Assembly (NCBI GenBank): GCA_944321525.1
Contig: CALULQ010000009.1
Span: 1-64,000 of the forward strand
Length of the DNA stretch: 64,000 bases
Source: an uncultured Paraprevotella sp.
GTDB lineage: Bacteria; Bacteroidota; Bacteroidia; Bacteroidales; Bacteroidaceae
Direction of reading: 5' to 3'
Positions within the stretch are counted from its first letter, which is position 1. Each line of letters opens with the position of its first letter. Of the stretch, positions 1-9,500 are shown piece after piece. Below the pieces are notes generated by a model. That model did not search any database. It was not told the DNA's origin and was given only the letters and a program-made list of their open reading frames with translations. The translations under genes were made by a program, and so were the position numbers.

Positions 1-672
1 AGCGGGACGCCCACTTACCTGATAGAGATGTTGCGGAAGTTCGGTGTGGAGCCTTCCCGGATAGGCGGAATGGAGGCCATGGCCGCGGACTTCGATGCTC
101 CCACGGAACGCATCGAAAGCATTACCCCGCTGCTCTACCAAAGCGGTTACGTGACTATTAAGGATTACAACAAGGAGACGGAACTCTACACGCTTGACCT
201 GCCCAACAGGGAAATCCGCATCGGGCTGCTGAGGAGCCTGTTGCCCTACTATGTACAAGGGGAAGGGCTCTCCAATACCATGGTGGCCAAGATGTACGGC
301 AGCATATTGCACGATGACATGGACGGGGCGCTGCGCCTGTTGCAGGACTTCCTCTCAACGGTGCCCTACTGCGAACGGACGGACACCGAGGGGCATTACC
401 AGCAGGTGTTTTATATCATCTTCAGTTTGTTGGGCTATTATGTGGACGTGGAGGTCCGCACGCCGCGCGGACGGGTGGACATGGTGATGCGCACCCGGAC
501 GAGGCTGTACGTGATGGAGCTCAAGCTGGACCAGTCGGCCGATGCCGCCATGCGCCAGATCGACCTGAAGGATTATCCCGCGCGCTTCGCCCTCTGCGGC
601 CTGCCCGTGGTCAAGGTGGCCATCAACTTCGACAGCGACAAGCGCACGCTTAAGGATTGGAGAATTGAATAA
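1..672 (+). CDS. AAA-ATPase-like / PD-(D/E)XK nuclease protein, C-terminal part (5' cut by window)
   Basis: The reading frame is open from base 1, so only the C-terminal part is visible and the true start lies upstream. It matches the last third of the next gene almost exactly (I count roughly a dozen base differences, none between about 240 and 630). The visible part ends in the PD-(D/E)XK-like core: an acidic residue in RVDMVM followed by the E-x-K-like MELKL. The family (AAA-ATPase_like plus DUF1703-type nuclease) is common in Bacteroidales and its role is not established. It is the upstream member of a tandem pair, with 26 bp to the next start. Confidence 0.85.
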   Translation, partial: SGTPTYLIEMLRKFGVEPSRIGGMEAMAADFDAPTERIESITPLLYQSGYVTIKDYNKETELYTLDLPNREIRIGLLRSLLPYYVQGEGLSNTMVAKMYGSILHDDMDGALRLLQDFLSTVPYCERTDTEGHYQQVFYIIFSLLGYYVDVEVRTPRGRVDMVMRTRTRLYVMELKLDQSADAAMRQIDLKDYPARFALCGLPVVKVAINFDSDKRTLKDWRIE

Positions 673-698
673 TCGAAAGGAAAGGAAGGAGGACGAAG

Positions 699-2252
699 AT
701 GCAGCCACAACGACAATACCCAATAGGAATACAGACTTTTTCCGAGATACGGGGAAAGAATTATTTGTATATAGACAAGACGGAATATGTCTACCGCATG
801 ACGCATTCCGCCTCCAAATACATGTTCCTGAGCCGTCCGCGCCGGTTCGGGAAATCTTTGCTGACAAGCACCATCCATGCTTATTTCGAAGGGCGCAAGG
901 ACTTGTTCAAGGGTTTGGCGATGGAAAGGCTGGAGACGGAATGGACGGAATATCCGGTGCTGCACTTCGACATGAGCCTGGGGAAACACATGGACCGTGA
1001 ACAGCTGGAGCGCTATTTGTCGTCCCAGCTTTCCCCAATGGAGGAGGCGTTCGGGCTTCTTGCCGACCTTCCCGATGTGAACGTGCGGCTTTCACGGCTC
1101 ATCCGGCGGGCCTTCGAACAGACGGGCCGCCAGGTGGTGGTGCTCATCGACGAATACGACGCTCCGCTGCTGGACGTGGTGCACGAGGAAAAGGACCTTC
1201 CGGTGCTGCGCAACGTCATGCGCAACTTCTACAGCCCGCTCAAGGCCTGCGACCCCTACCTGCGCTATGTGTTCCTCACGGGGATTACCAAGTTCTCCCA
1301 GCTCAGCATCTTCAGCGAACTGAACAACATAGAGAACATCAGCATGGACGAGCCTTACGCGGCCATCTGCGGCATCACCCAAGAGGAGATGGAGACGCAG
1401 ATGTCCAAAGACTTGGACCTGCTGGCCAGCCGGTTGGAAACGACGCGGGAGCAAACCTTGGAAAGACTGAAGGACAACTACGACGGCTACCATTTCACCT
1501 GGCCATCGCCCGACATCTATAACCCGTTCAGCTTGTTGACAGCCTTTTCAAAAGGAAAGATAGATTCCTACTGGTTCGGCAGCAGGACGCCCACTTACCT
1601 GATAGAGATGTTGCGGAAGTTCGGTGTGGAACCTTCCCGGATAGGCGGAATGGAGGCCATGGCCGCGGACTTCGATGCTCCCACGGAACGCATTGAAAGC
1701 ATTACCCCGCTGCTTTACCAAAGCGGTTACGTGACCATCAAGGATTACAACAAGGAAACGGAACTCTACACGCTTGACCTGCCCAACCGGGAAATCCGCA
1801 TCGGGCTGCTGAGGAGCTTGTTGCCCTACTATGTACAAGGGGAAGGGCTCTCCAATACCATGGTGGCCAAGATGTACGGCAGCATATTGCACGATGACAT
1901 GGACGGGGCGCTGCGCCTGTTGCAGGACTTCCTCTCAACGGTGCCCTACTGCGAACGGACGGACACCGAGGGGCATTACCAGCAGGTGTTTTATATCATC
2001 TTCAGTTTGTTGGGCTATTATGTGGACGTGGAGGTCCGCACGCCGCGCGGACGGGTGGACATGGTGATGCGCACCCGGACGAGGCTGTACGTGATGGAGC
2101 TCAAGCTGGACCAGTCGGCCGATGCCGCCATGCGCCAGATCGACCTGAAGGATTATCCCGCGCGCTTCGCCCTCTGCGGCCTGCCCGTGGTCAAGGTGGC
2201 TGTCAACTTCGACAGCGACAAGCGCACGCTTAAGGATTGGAGAATTGAATGA
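699..2252 (+). CDS. AAA-ATPase-like protein with C-terminal PD-(D/E)XK nuclease domain
   Basis: 517 aa. The N-terminal half is a P-loop ATPase: a Walker-A-like RPRRFGKSL at residues 46-54 and Walker B VVVLIDEYDAPL near 146-157. The C-terminal third carries the PD-(D/E)XK-type core RVDMVM...MELKL around residues 450-470. The start is set by a strong GGAGG about 10 bp upstream. It is a full-length tandem paralogue of the gene at 1-672. Such proteins are widespread in Bacteroidales, often in several copies; a nucleic-acid-directed role is inferred from the domains only, and no partner gene is visible. Confidence 0.88.
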   Translation: MQPQRQYPIGIQTFSEIRGKNYLYIDKTEYVYRMTHSASKYMFLSRPRRFGKSLLTSTIHAYFEGRKDLFKGLAMERLETEWTEYPVLHFDMSLGKHMDREQLERYLSSQLSPMEEAFGLLADLPDVNVRLSRLIRRAFEQTGRQVVVLIDEYDAPLLDVVHEEKDLPVLRNVMRNFYSPLKACDPYLRYVFLTGITKFSQLSIFSELNNIENISMDEPYAAICGITQEEMETQMSKDLDLLASRLETTREQTLERLKDNYDGYHFTWPSPDIYNPFSLLTAFSKGKIDSYWFGSRTPTYLIEMLRKFGVEPSRIGGMEAMAADFDAPTERIESITPLLYQSGYVTIKDYNKETELYTLDLPNREIRIGLLRSLLPYYVQGEGLSNTMVAKMYGSILHDDMDGALRLLQDFLSTVPYCERTDTEGHYQQVFYIIFSLLGYYVDVEVRTPRGRVDMVMRTRTRLYVMELKLDQSADAAMRQIDLKDYPARFALCGLPVVKVAVNFDSDKRTLKDWRIE

Positions 2253-2305
2253 CAATGAAATGTTGTACGAAATATTGTTGATGAGTGAATTTTAATCAGA
2301 TTATA

Positions 2306-3559
2306 ATGGACAAGAAAGATATAAAGATCGCCGTGGCCGGTACAGGCTACGTGGGGCTTAGTATTGCCACTTTGTTGAGCCAGCACCATCAGGTGACGGC
2401 GGTGGACGTGATTCCCGAAAAAGTGGATTTGATCAACAAGCACAAGTCGCCTATCCAGGACGACTACATCGAGAAATATTTGGCAGAAAAGAACCTGAAC
2501 CTGACCGCCACGCTTGACGGTGCGAAGGCATACGGCGATGCCGACTTTGTGGTCATCGCGGCCCCGACGAACTACGACCCGGTGAAGAACTACTTCGACA
2601 CAAGCCACGTGGAAGAGGTCATTGAACTGGTGAAAAGCGTCAACCCTCATGCCATCATGGTCATCAAGAGCACTATTCCCGTGGGCTACACGGAAAGCGT
2701 TCGCAAGAAACTGGGTACGGAAAACGTCATCTTTTCTCCGGAATTCCTGCGCGAGAGCAAGGCGCTGTATGACAACCTTTATCCCAGCCGTATCATCGTG
2801 GGCCGCCCCGAAGGGGATGCCCGGCTGGACGAAGCAGCCCGCACCTTTGCCGCTCTCTTGCAGGAAGGCGCGATAAAGAAGGACGTCGACACGCTGTTCA
2901 TGGGCCTGACCGAAGCCGAAGCTGTGAAGCTCTTCGCTAACACCTACCTGGCCCTGCGTGTCTCTTATTTCAACGAGTTGGACACTTATGCCGAGATGAA
3001 GGGGCTGGACACCCAAGCCATCATTGACGGGGTCTGCCTTGACCCGCGCATCGGTACGCACTACAACAATCCCAGCTTCGGTTACGGCGGTTATTGCCTG
3101 CCCAAAGACACCAAGCAACTGTTGGCCAACTATGCTGACGTGCCCGAAAACCTCATCCAGGCCATCGTGGAGAGCAACCGCACCCGTAAGGACTTCATTG
3201 CCGACCGTGTGCTTCACAAGGCTGGTTACTACGATTATTACCATCGTGGCGACTTCGATCCAAGCGAAGAGAAAGTATGTGTAATAGGTGTCTATCGCCT
3301 GACGATGAAGTCAAACAGCGACAACTTCCGCCAGTCGAGCATCCAAGGCGTGATGAAGCGTATCAAGGCCAAGGGAGCGGAAGTCATCATTTATGAACCC
3401 ACATTGGAGGACGGCAGTACCTTCTTCGGCAGCCGTGTGGTGAACGACTTGGAGGCATTCAAAGCCCAGAGTCATGCCATCATCGCCAACCGCTATGATA
3501 GTTGTCTGGACGACGTGGAGGGGAAGGTCTATACGCGGGACATTTTTCGTAGGGACTGA
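2306..3559 (+). CDS. ugd: UDP-glucose/nucleotide-sugar 6-dehydrogenase
   Basis: 417 aa. It oxidises UDP-glucose (or a related nucleotide sugar) to the uronate with NAD, feeding capsule or lipopolysaccharide sugars in the cytoplasm. The Rossmann motif GTGYVGL is at residues 12-18. The catalytic cysteine is Cys264 in GGYCLPKD, preceded by the substrate-loop segment NNPSFGYGG. The C-terminal UDP-binding domain carries [14 protein letters not shown] chose ATG 2306; an in-frame GTG at 2285 would add seven residues not expected in the family. The gene points towards the transposon at 3691 and a convergent glycosyltransferase, a plausible surface-polysaccharide neighbourhood. Confidence 0.93.
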   Translation: MDKKDIKIAVAGTGYVGLSIATLLSQHHQVTAVDVIPEKVDLINKHKSPIQDDYIEKYLAEKNLNLTATLDGAKAYGDADFVVIAAPTNYDPVKNYFDTSHVEEVIELVKSVNPHAIMVIKSTIPVGYTESVRKKLGTENVIFSPEFLRESKALYDNLYPSRIIVGRPEGDARLDEAARTFAALLQEGAIKKDVDTLFMGLTEAEAVKLFANTYLALRVSYFNELDTYAEMKGLDTQAIIDGVCLDPRIGTHYNNPSFGYGGYCLPKDTKQLLANYADVPENLIQAIVESNRTRKDFIADRVLHKAGYYDYYHRGDFDPSEEKVCVIGVYRLTMKSNSDNFRQSSIQGVMKRIKAKGAEVIIYEPTLEDGSTFFGSRVVNDLEAFKAQSHAIIANRYDSCLDDVEGKVYTRDIFRRD

Positions 3560-3690
3560 ATCTTTGAGAGTAAGTAAATGGAGAGCTAGAAGTTCCGGAA
3601 GGGAACAGAATCTGTTCGGGAATATAGGGAATGCCACGAAATCCGTAAAGGCGGGTTTCGTGGTATTCATGTTGGTATAGGCATTATTTA

Positions 3691-4441
3691 GGCTCAGTAG
3701 AAATCCAGTGGGGACAGCCGTATATTTCAGCGTTCCGGAAAGGGAAGAAAGACGGCCCTTGGGAACTCCCTTGCCTGTTTCGATGGCGCCGGCCGTCTCC
3801 TGTCGCGAAGGTACCAAAAGGCCTGCGGACAGCAGCAACTTCCAAATGACACTTTGTCAAAACGTCAAGACAGCCCCTGCGAGAACCGCGCAAACGGGCG
3901 GGGGACGGGAACAGAACGGAAATGCGCGAACCTCGCGCGCCCAAGGGAATGCAGGATGAAAGCCGAAAACCGGTTTCCGCGACAATTTGCCGCCCGTCAC
4001 GGAACGCCGTGCGGCCGGAACCCGCCCCCGCGTCAATCCTGCGGGGGAATGGCTTGCAAAAGGACAAACGAGATTTGCATGCGAGCAGACTCCATCCGGG
4101 ACGGAAAAGCTTTTCGAAGCCCTGTTTTTCCCCTCTTTCTGCACCCGCAGGAACTGCCTTGCGGCAAAAAAGTTTCGTCTTTGCGGAAGGCGATTCATTT
4201 CTTTGCGGAAAGCGATTCTGTTTTTCCCGCGAAAAAACACCCGCCGGGACGGAGAAATGCTCCATACAAACAGTTTCCCCACCAGTTTTTTAACAGTCCG
4301 GCCCCATTTTGCAGCGGTCCGTCCTGTCATTGAAACACGGAAGCGGAAGGAAAGCCTTTCTTTTTGGCAGGAAAATCCGTGCTTGGGTGACAATCCGACA
4401 CGGCGTTGTAGTTGGTTCCCCCACTAAATTTCTACTGCCCC
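3691..4441. mobile_element. Non-autonomous transposon (MITE-like) with ISL3/ISAon1-type ends
   Basis: The left end 3691-3714 and the reverse complement of the right end 4417-4441 share the IR CAGTAGAAAT...GTGGGGA. The same IR bounds the insertion sequence at 39103-40886. The element is flanked by a perfect 8-bp duplication ATTATTTA (3683-3690 and 4442-4449), the length known for ISL3-family insertion. The interior has no transposase. Several overlapping G+C-rich frames on both strands resemble no protein I know, so I call none. It holds three TTGCGG repeats at 22-bp spacing (4159, 4181, 4203). It probably moves using a related transposase in trans. Confidence 0.8.
4159..4208. repeat. 22-bp-period TTGCGG array inside the MITE
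   Basis: TTGCGG cores start at 4159, 4181 and 4203, exactly 22 bp apart, each followed by CA or AA. The same core and period occur at 14486, 45099 and around 58337. Function unknown. Confidence 0.6.
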
Positions 4442-4442
4442 A

Positions 4443-5591
4443 TTATTTATAGGAAACTAACTTGTATCGCTTGAAGAGTTGCAGAATCTTTTCCATATAA
4501 AGGAGGCGGTTTGCCTCGGTTTCTGGCGGGCGAACGAGGTTTTCCACAATCAGGTTCACGTTATTGGCCCAAAAGATGAACTTGTGGTTAGGGTGGAATG
4601 ACGCGCTGAACTCCAGCAGTCGGTCCAATGAAAATTCTTCGGAGACAATGCCGGCTCCGGAGCACATGGCATCGTAAGCATTGCATTCTTGTTCGATGTG
4701 CGCCGGCACCATTAGCACCGGTTTGCCCATGTACATGGCTTCGCAGATGGATTCGAACCCGGCCGTGCTGGCATAAGCTTTGCAACCGCTCATTTGTTGC
4801 AGGAAGGCATGGTCGTCCAGCGGGTGGAAGCTCAAGGTGTCGTCCACGTGCCGTATTTGGGTCTCGCCCTTGCGGTCCCAAAAGAAGCGCAAGGGAACTT
4901 GCGGGCAGGCTTTGTGCCACTCCATGACTTGCGTGGAAAAGCCAGAATTGACCATGTAACCGTGTATATAATCCCCTTCGGACGTGGTTTGCCGCAATAC
5001 CTCTTTGCGCAGGAGTGGCGGTACGACGTAGACGCGGTGCTTCCTGTCGTTGTCCATCCTTCTGAAGGAGAGTGCCAGTTTGCGCTTTGCGCCGATGGCT
5101 GTGAGCCGGGTGAACATTTTCAATAGAGCCAGTTGGGCGCGGTTGACGCGGGGAAACTGGAAGTCCTTGTGCAGAAAAAGGTATTGGTGTCCGATGCAAA
5201 TGTGGTGGGCCCGTGGCGGACAGAGCAGGTAAGTCATGCCCGTGAGCAGTTCGTAGAAGTTGACTACCACGTCGGCTTGTGTGGCATTGATGCGGCGTCG
5301 GATGAATGCGATGCTATGCAGGAACGTGGGCGTGCGCATCAGGTTGTACACCACGCTTCGCGTAAGGTTGTTCTTCCGGTTGGCCGGTGTGGGCAGGAAG
5401 TTGGGACTTTCGAAGCGTTTGAGCGGTGCCTTGAGCTTCTGCTGAAAAAAGTCCGGCAGTTGACGGGTGTGGCTTTTGCCGACCAGCACTTCCACTACCT
5501 CGTGCCCTTCGCGGCACAGATGCTCCTCCAACGTGAGGGCCTGTGTCAGGTGTCCCCGGCCTTCGCCTTGTACGATGAACAGGAATTTCAT
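4443..5591 (-). CDS. MurG-like glycosyltransferase family protein
   Basis: 382 aa from the ATG at 5591 (a longer frame to 5669 adds a non-conserved tail). The N-terminus MKFLFIVQGEGRGHLTQA is typical of GT-B enzymes of the GT28/MurG type, which bind the acceptor through a glycine-rich loop. The C-terminal half has the nucleotide-sugar site pattern STAGFESICEAMYMGKPVLMVP. It probably adds a sugar to a lipid or envelope glycan; donor and acceptor cannot be read. It overlaps the upstream phosphatase by 4 bp (ATGA), implying translational coupling. Its stop codon lies inside the 8-bp target duplication of the neighbouring transposon, which restored the stop. Confidence 0.8.
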   Translation of the reverse strand: MKFLFIVQGEGRGHLTQALTLEEHLCREGHEVVEVLVGKSHTRQLPDFFQQKLKAPLKRFESPNFLPTPANRKNNLTRSVVYNLMRTPTFLHSIAFIRRRINATQADVVVNFYELLTGMTYLLCPPRAHHICIGHQYLFLHKDFQFPRVNRAQLALLKMFTRLTAIGAKRKLALSFRRMDNDRKHRVYVVPPLLRKEVLRQTTSEGDYIHGYMVNSGFSTQVMEWHKACPQVPLRFFWDRKGETQIRHVDDTLSFHPLDDHAFLQQMSGCKAYASTAGFESICEAMYMGKPVLMVPAHIEQECNAYDAMCSGAGIVSEEFSLDRLLEFSASFHPNHKFIFWANNVNLIVENLVRPPETEANRLLYMEKILQLFKRYKLVSYK

Positions 5592-6388
5592 GAGGCTATG
5601 AATAAATGTGTGGATGAGGTGTCGTGGGGAAGGGTGGCTGCGATGTCGGTGTAGTAGATAATGTCCCATTGTCCGTTCTCATCTTCCGATAAGGCCGACA
5701 TGGTTTCCACCCAGTCGCCGGAGTTCAGGTAGTGGATGCCTTCGTATTCCGTATTGTCTGGATGGTGTATGTGTCCGCAGATGATGCCGTCGTATTTTCT
5801 TGCTCGGGCAAACTCCGCGAGCGTGTGTTCAAAGTCGGAGATGTAGTTGACGGCTGATTTCACTTTCTGTTTCACGTGTTGCGAGAGCGAATAGTATGGT
5901 TTGCCGCGCCGCACACGGTAGCGGTTGTAATAGCTGTTGAAGGCAAGGAGCAGCGTGTAACCCACGTCGCCCAGCAGGGCGAGCCACTTCATTTGTGTGG
6001 TCACGCGGTCGAAGATGTCGCCGTGCGTGACGAAGTAGCGTTTACCGCAGCTTTCCAACTCGTAGTCTTTCACGACATGGAGGTTGGCAAAGGAGAGTGG
6101 TGCCAGATTGTCCAGAAAGTCGTCGTGGTTTCCCCTGACGTAGATGATTTCCGTACCTTGGCGTTCCATCATTCTCATGAGAATTTTGAAGAATCGGGTG
6201 TGCTTGGCTTGCCATTTCCGTGTCCCGCCTTTCTTCAGTTGCCATCCGTCGATGATGTCACCGTTTAGGATTAGCCGGTCGCAGTCCACGTTGCTCAGGA
6301 AGTGGCTCACTTCGTCTGTTTTGGAATGCGAAGTGCCCAGGTGGATGTCGGATAGCACGAGCGTGCGGTAATGCCTTCTCTGTTCCAT
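5588..6388 (-). CDS. UDP-2,3-diacylglucosamine diphosphatase-like metallophosphoesterase
   Basis: 266 aa. All calcineurin-like metal-binding blocks are visible: LSDIHLG (D-x-H), NGDIIDGW (GD), RGNHDD (GNHD), VTHGD and CGHIHHP (GHxH). Overall layout and length match the LpxH-like family of Bacteroidetes, which cleaves UDP-2,3-diacylglucosamine in lipid A synthesis. A Bacteroides-type -7 box (TACCTTTG on the minus strand, 6412-6419) lies upstream. It overlaps the downstream glycosyltransferase by 4 bp, supporting a shared envelope-glycolipid role. Specificity towards the lipid A precursor is inferred. Confidence 0.8.
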   Translation of the reverse strand: MEQRRHYRTLVLSDIHLGTSHSKTDEVSHFLSNVDCDRLILNGDIIDGWQLKKGGTRKWQAKHTRFFKILMRMMERQGTEIIYVRGNHDDFLDNLAPLSFANLHVVKDYELESCGKRYFVTHGDIFDRVTTQMKWLALLGDVGYTLLLAFNSYYNRYRVRRGKPYYSLSQHVKQKVKSAVNYISDFEHTLAEFARARKYDGIICGHIHHPDNTEYEGIHYLNSGDWVETMSALSEDENGQWDIIYYTDIAATLPHDTSSTHLFIAS

Positions 6389-6411
6389 AATCTTTTTGTT
6401 TTAAGACAGGA

Positions 6412-6419
6412 CAAAGGTA
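6412..6419 (-). promoter_or_regulatory. Candidate Bacteroides -7 box for the phosphatase/glycosyltransferase pair
   Basis: Minus-strand TACCTTTG matches the TAnnTTTG consensus about 24 bp upstream of the ATG at 6388. No TTTG was seen at the ideal spacing. Confidence 0.45.
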
Positions 6420-6526
6420 AGTAACTTTTGTGACAAAAGGATTTCTTTTTCGTGAGAATGTGGTGACGGGGCGTGAAAAAGATGCCGTTCCTTCTGGAAA
6501 TCTTTTTCACGCGGCCATGCTAAGGC

Positions 6527-9500
6527 TTAGAGCCGCACGACTTTTTGTGTCCCAACGACGTAGATACCCTGCGGCAACCCGTTGGTGGCTTGGCTGGCCG
6601 GTACGTTGTCGCGGAGTTTGATGCCCTGCAGGTTGTAGACGTCCACGTTCTTTTCTTCTTCTTCTTTCCCGTTTGTTTCGGCGATGTGGTCCGGGTCGTC
6701 GGGCTCAGGAGTGATGGTCACTTCTCCTTTGCTATAGAGCCGCACCTGGTCGATGTAGAGACGGGTGTTGTAGGCCGCGCCCACGCTGTGTGTGGTTTCC
6801 AGTCCCAGGCTCACTGTCACGCGGGTTTCCTTATCCAGCCTGAACGGGCATTCCACGGTTTCCCAATGGTTGGCCAAGCGCGGGTATTTGTATATGGCTG
6901 TGTCCCCGAAGCTGATGCCGCAACGGGAGTAGTTGATGTTGTCGCCCGTAGTATTCACTGTGCCGTCGTCCACATGGCGCATTTCGTTCTGGCAGACGTA
7001 TTGGGCGAGGAAGGTCAACTTATATTCCCCCTCGGGCAAGGTTACGGACTGCGTGATGGCATTGCGTCCGCTGTCCCATGAGTTCAGGATGCTCAGGCAG
7101 CGCTCTCCGCACGTCTCGTCGGCAGCCGGGGCAGCCATGATGCTGGCCGAGTTGCCCACGTTGGAAGGCGATACGCAATACATGTCGATGCTGTAAGGCA
7201 TGGAGTAGAGGAGGGCGAAGTTGGAGCCGCCTTTGAGTGCGTTGTCGGGTGTCCAGCCCTGCGTGGGCAGGATTTGCGGCCACCGCCGGTCGGCGGCGGC
7301 CACGTTGTTCACATAACATGGGTCATATAAAGTGCCGTTCAGGTTCACTGCGCTTTCCGTCCCCCAGGTTTCGTCGTCCTCGAAGCCCGGATTGGAAAGG
7401 CACTGGGCTGTGATGTCCACGTACTCGTCCGTTTCTTCCTCACCCAACTCCACGGTCTCTGTCACGATTTCCCCGTTCGTGGCGCGGACCGACACGCAAG
7501 CGTCCTTTTCGATGGTGACGGGTGCGGTGAGTTTCCGGCCGTCGGCCCAGATGATGGCCTCTACGGTCTGTTCCTCCGCTCCATAGTTGTAGAGGTAAGC
7601 CCCGCAGGAGTCGTTTTCCATCTGGCGGGCGTTCACCTCTCCGCCTTGGATAAAGACGCGGAGCGTCTGGGCCACGCTGTGGTTGACATCGCAATGGAAT
7701 GTGGCGGTGGAACCTTGCGCCGTGATGGCTGTCATTTCGGTGAATACGGGAGCTCCTTCGGGCATCAGGATGTCTTTCAGCGTGCAGGCCGTCTCGCCCA
7801 CATAGTTGCTGAGCAGGAGGTAGCGCGCGCTGTCGGGGTCGCTGGCGATGACGCCGTTCCAGCCTTCGGGCACCTGCTCCGTGAGCGGCAACGCCAGTGC
7901 GGCCAGCTGTGCTGTGGCGGCGGAGTCCACATTACTATAATATATAATGTGGCGGCGGTCCACGATGCTTCCCTTGCTGAAGCTTCTTCCGTTGTTGGAA
8001 TAAGCCGGATAGGCTTTGGACAGATAGATGGAGCTGTTCAGCTCGCGGTCGCCGAAGGCCACGGACTTGTTGGAGTCCGTGCAAACGATGCCCACCTCGT
8101 TGTCAATGTTGACCCAGCTGCTTTCGAAGCTCTTCATTTGGCTGCCGTCGGTCTGCGAGCGCCCCTTGGCGTGGTACAGTGTGCGTTGCGTCTTGGTGAA
8201 GGGGTCGGTGCTGATGGCCATCAGTCCGCCCTTTTCCTCGGTGATGGTGCCGTTGGTCTTGCCCACCACGTAGTCCATGTATACCACCGCATTGCCCGGA
8301 GTGGAGTAGAGGGTGAAGTTGTTTTCCAAGCTGTTGCCGTTGGTGTTGAGCTTGCCGTTCATTGTGTAGCTGTTGCCGTTCAGGTCATAGATGCCGCTGA
8401 CGACGGGCGATGCGTCGGTGGCCTTGCCGCTCACGGTGTACCATCCCAAGATGTTGCCCGTGTTGTTCGCCTTGTAGGGCACGATGATTTTGTTCTTGTC
8501 CGGCGTGTTGGAGGCGATGTATCCCGTGTAGCTTTTCAGTCCGGTGCTCCAGGAGAAGACGCTGAAGCGGTCCGGCGTATTGGCCCGCACGATATTTTGC
8601 GACACGAAGAGATGTGCGTCCTCGTTCTCCCGGCTGAATTCGTTCCACGTGGTGGGTTGCATTTCGGCTGTCGAGGCCAGTTCGTGCATCAGGTAGGTCA
8701 TCATCACCCGATGTCCTTCCACGCCCATCCGTCGCGGGCCGATGTCGCTGTTCAGCAGCCAGCTGCCGTCTTCGGTCGTGGTTTGGCGTGCCTTGATGTT
8801 TTTGTAGGCCAGGTTTTCCAGCATCAGTGCGTCCGGGTCGCGCAGGAAGCAGGCGGCCGTGGTGTAACTCGTAATCTGGTCGTAGAGGAACATGCTCCAG
8901 TCGTTTCCGTTGGGCATGGCCAGTTCGCCGTCGGCCAAGGCCAGGCGGCAGAGCACTTCGTCCATCACTTTCTGGTTGTTGTGCATCAGTGCGTTGGTCT
9001 TCCATTTCGGGTTTTCACCTTGGAACAAATGGAGGGCCAGATAGGATTCGCCCAGTTCCTGCATCACCACGTTCTGGTATGATGTGTGGAAATAATTATG
9101 GTTCTGCAGTGTATAGTCATCGTAGAGGTTCTTTCCGATGTACAAGTCCTGTACGGTCTTGTCGTCGTAGTCAGGGTCAATGACGGTCGTGTTGCCGGCA
9201 TCGTCCACATGGGAATAGCAGTTGATGGCAAACTGCCGCAGGCGGTCGAACCATTGCGGGGCCAATGCGTCGTCGGGGTACAGTCCCAGCGCGCAGGCCA
9301 GGATGTTGGTTTCCCAGCCGTTTTCTTCTGCTTTCGTGTCGCCGTTGAAACCGGTGGGGATGCTCCGTTGCAGTTCGTAGTGGCATTCCGCCTTTATCAT
9401 ATTATATATGTAAGTTTTCTGCGCTTCGCTCAGTTCGTCCTGCAGGAAGTGGGAGGCGTAGGCTAGCGACATGGCCCAGAGCGAACTTTCCCACACGTAG

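Noticed and set aside
3857..4393. 178-codon minus-strand ORF inside the MITE
   Set aside because: Overlaps four other frames of similar size on both strands in G+C-rich sequence and has low-complexity, Arg-rich content; no family recognised.
7646..9082. 478-codon plus-strand ORF antisense to the giant secreted protein
   Set aside because: Shadow frame rich in Val/His/Gly, opposite a gene with signal peptide and clear domains.
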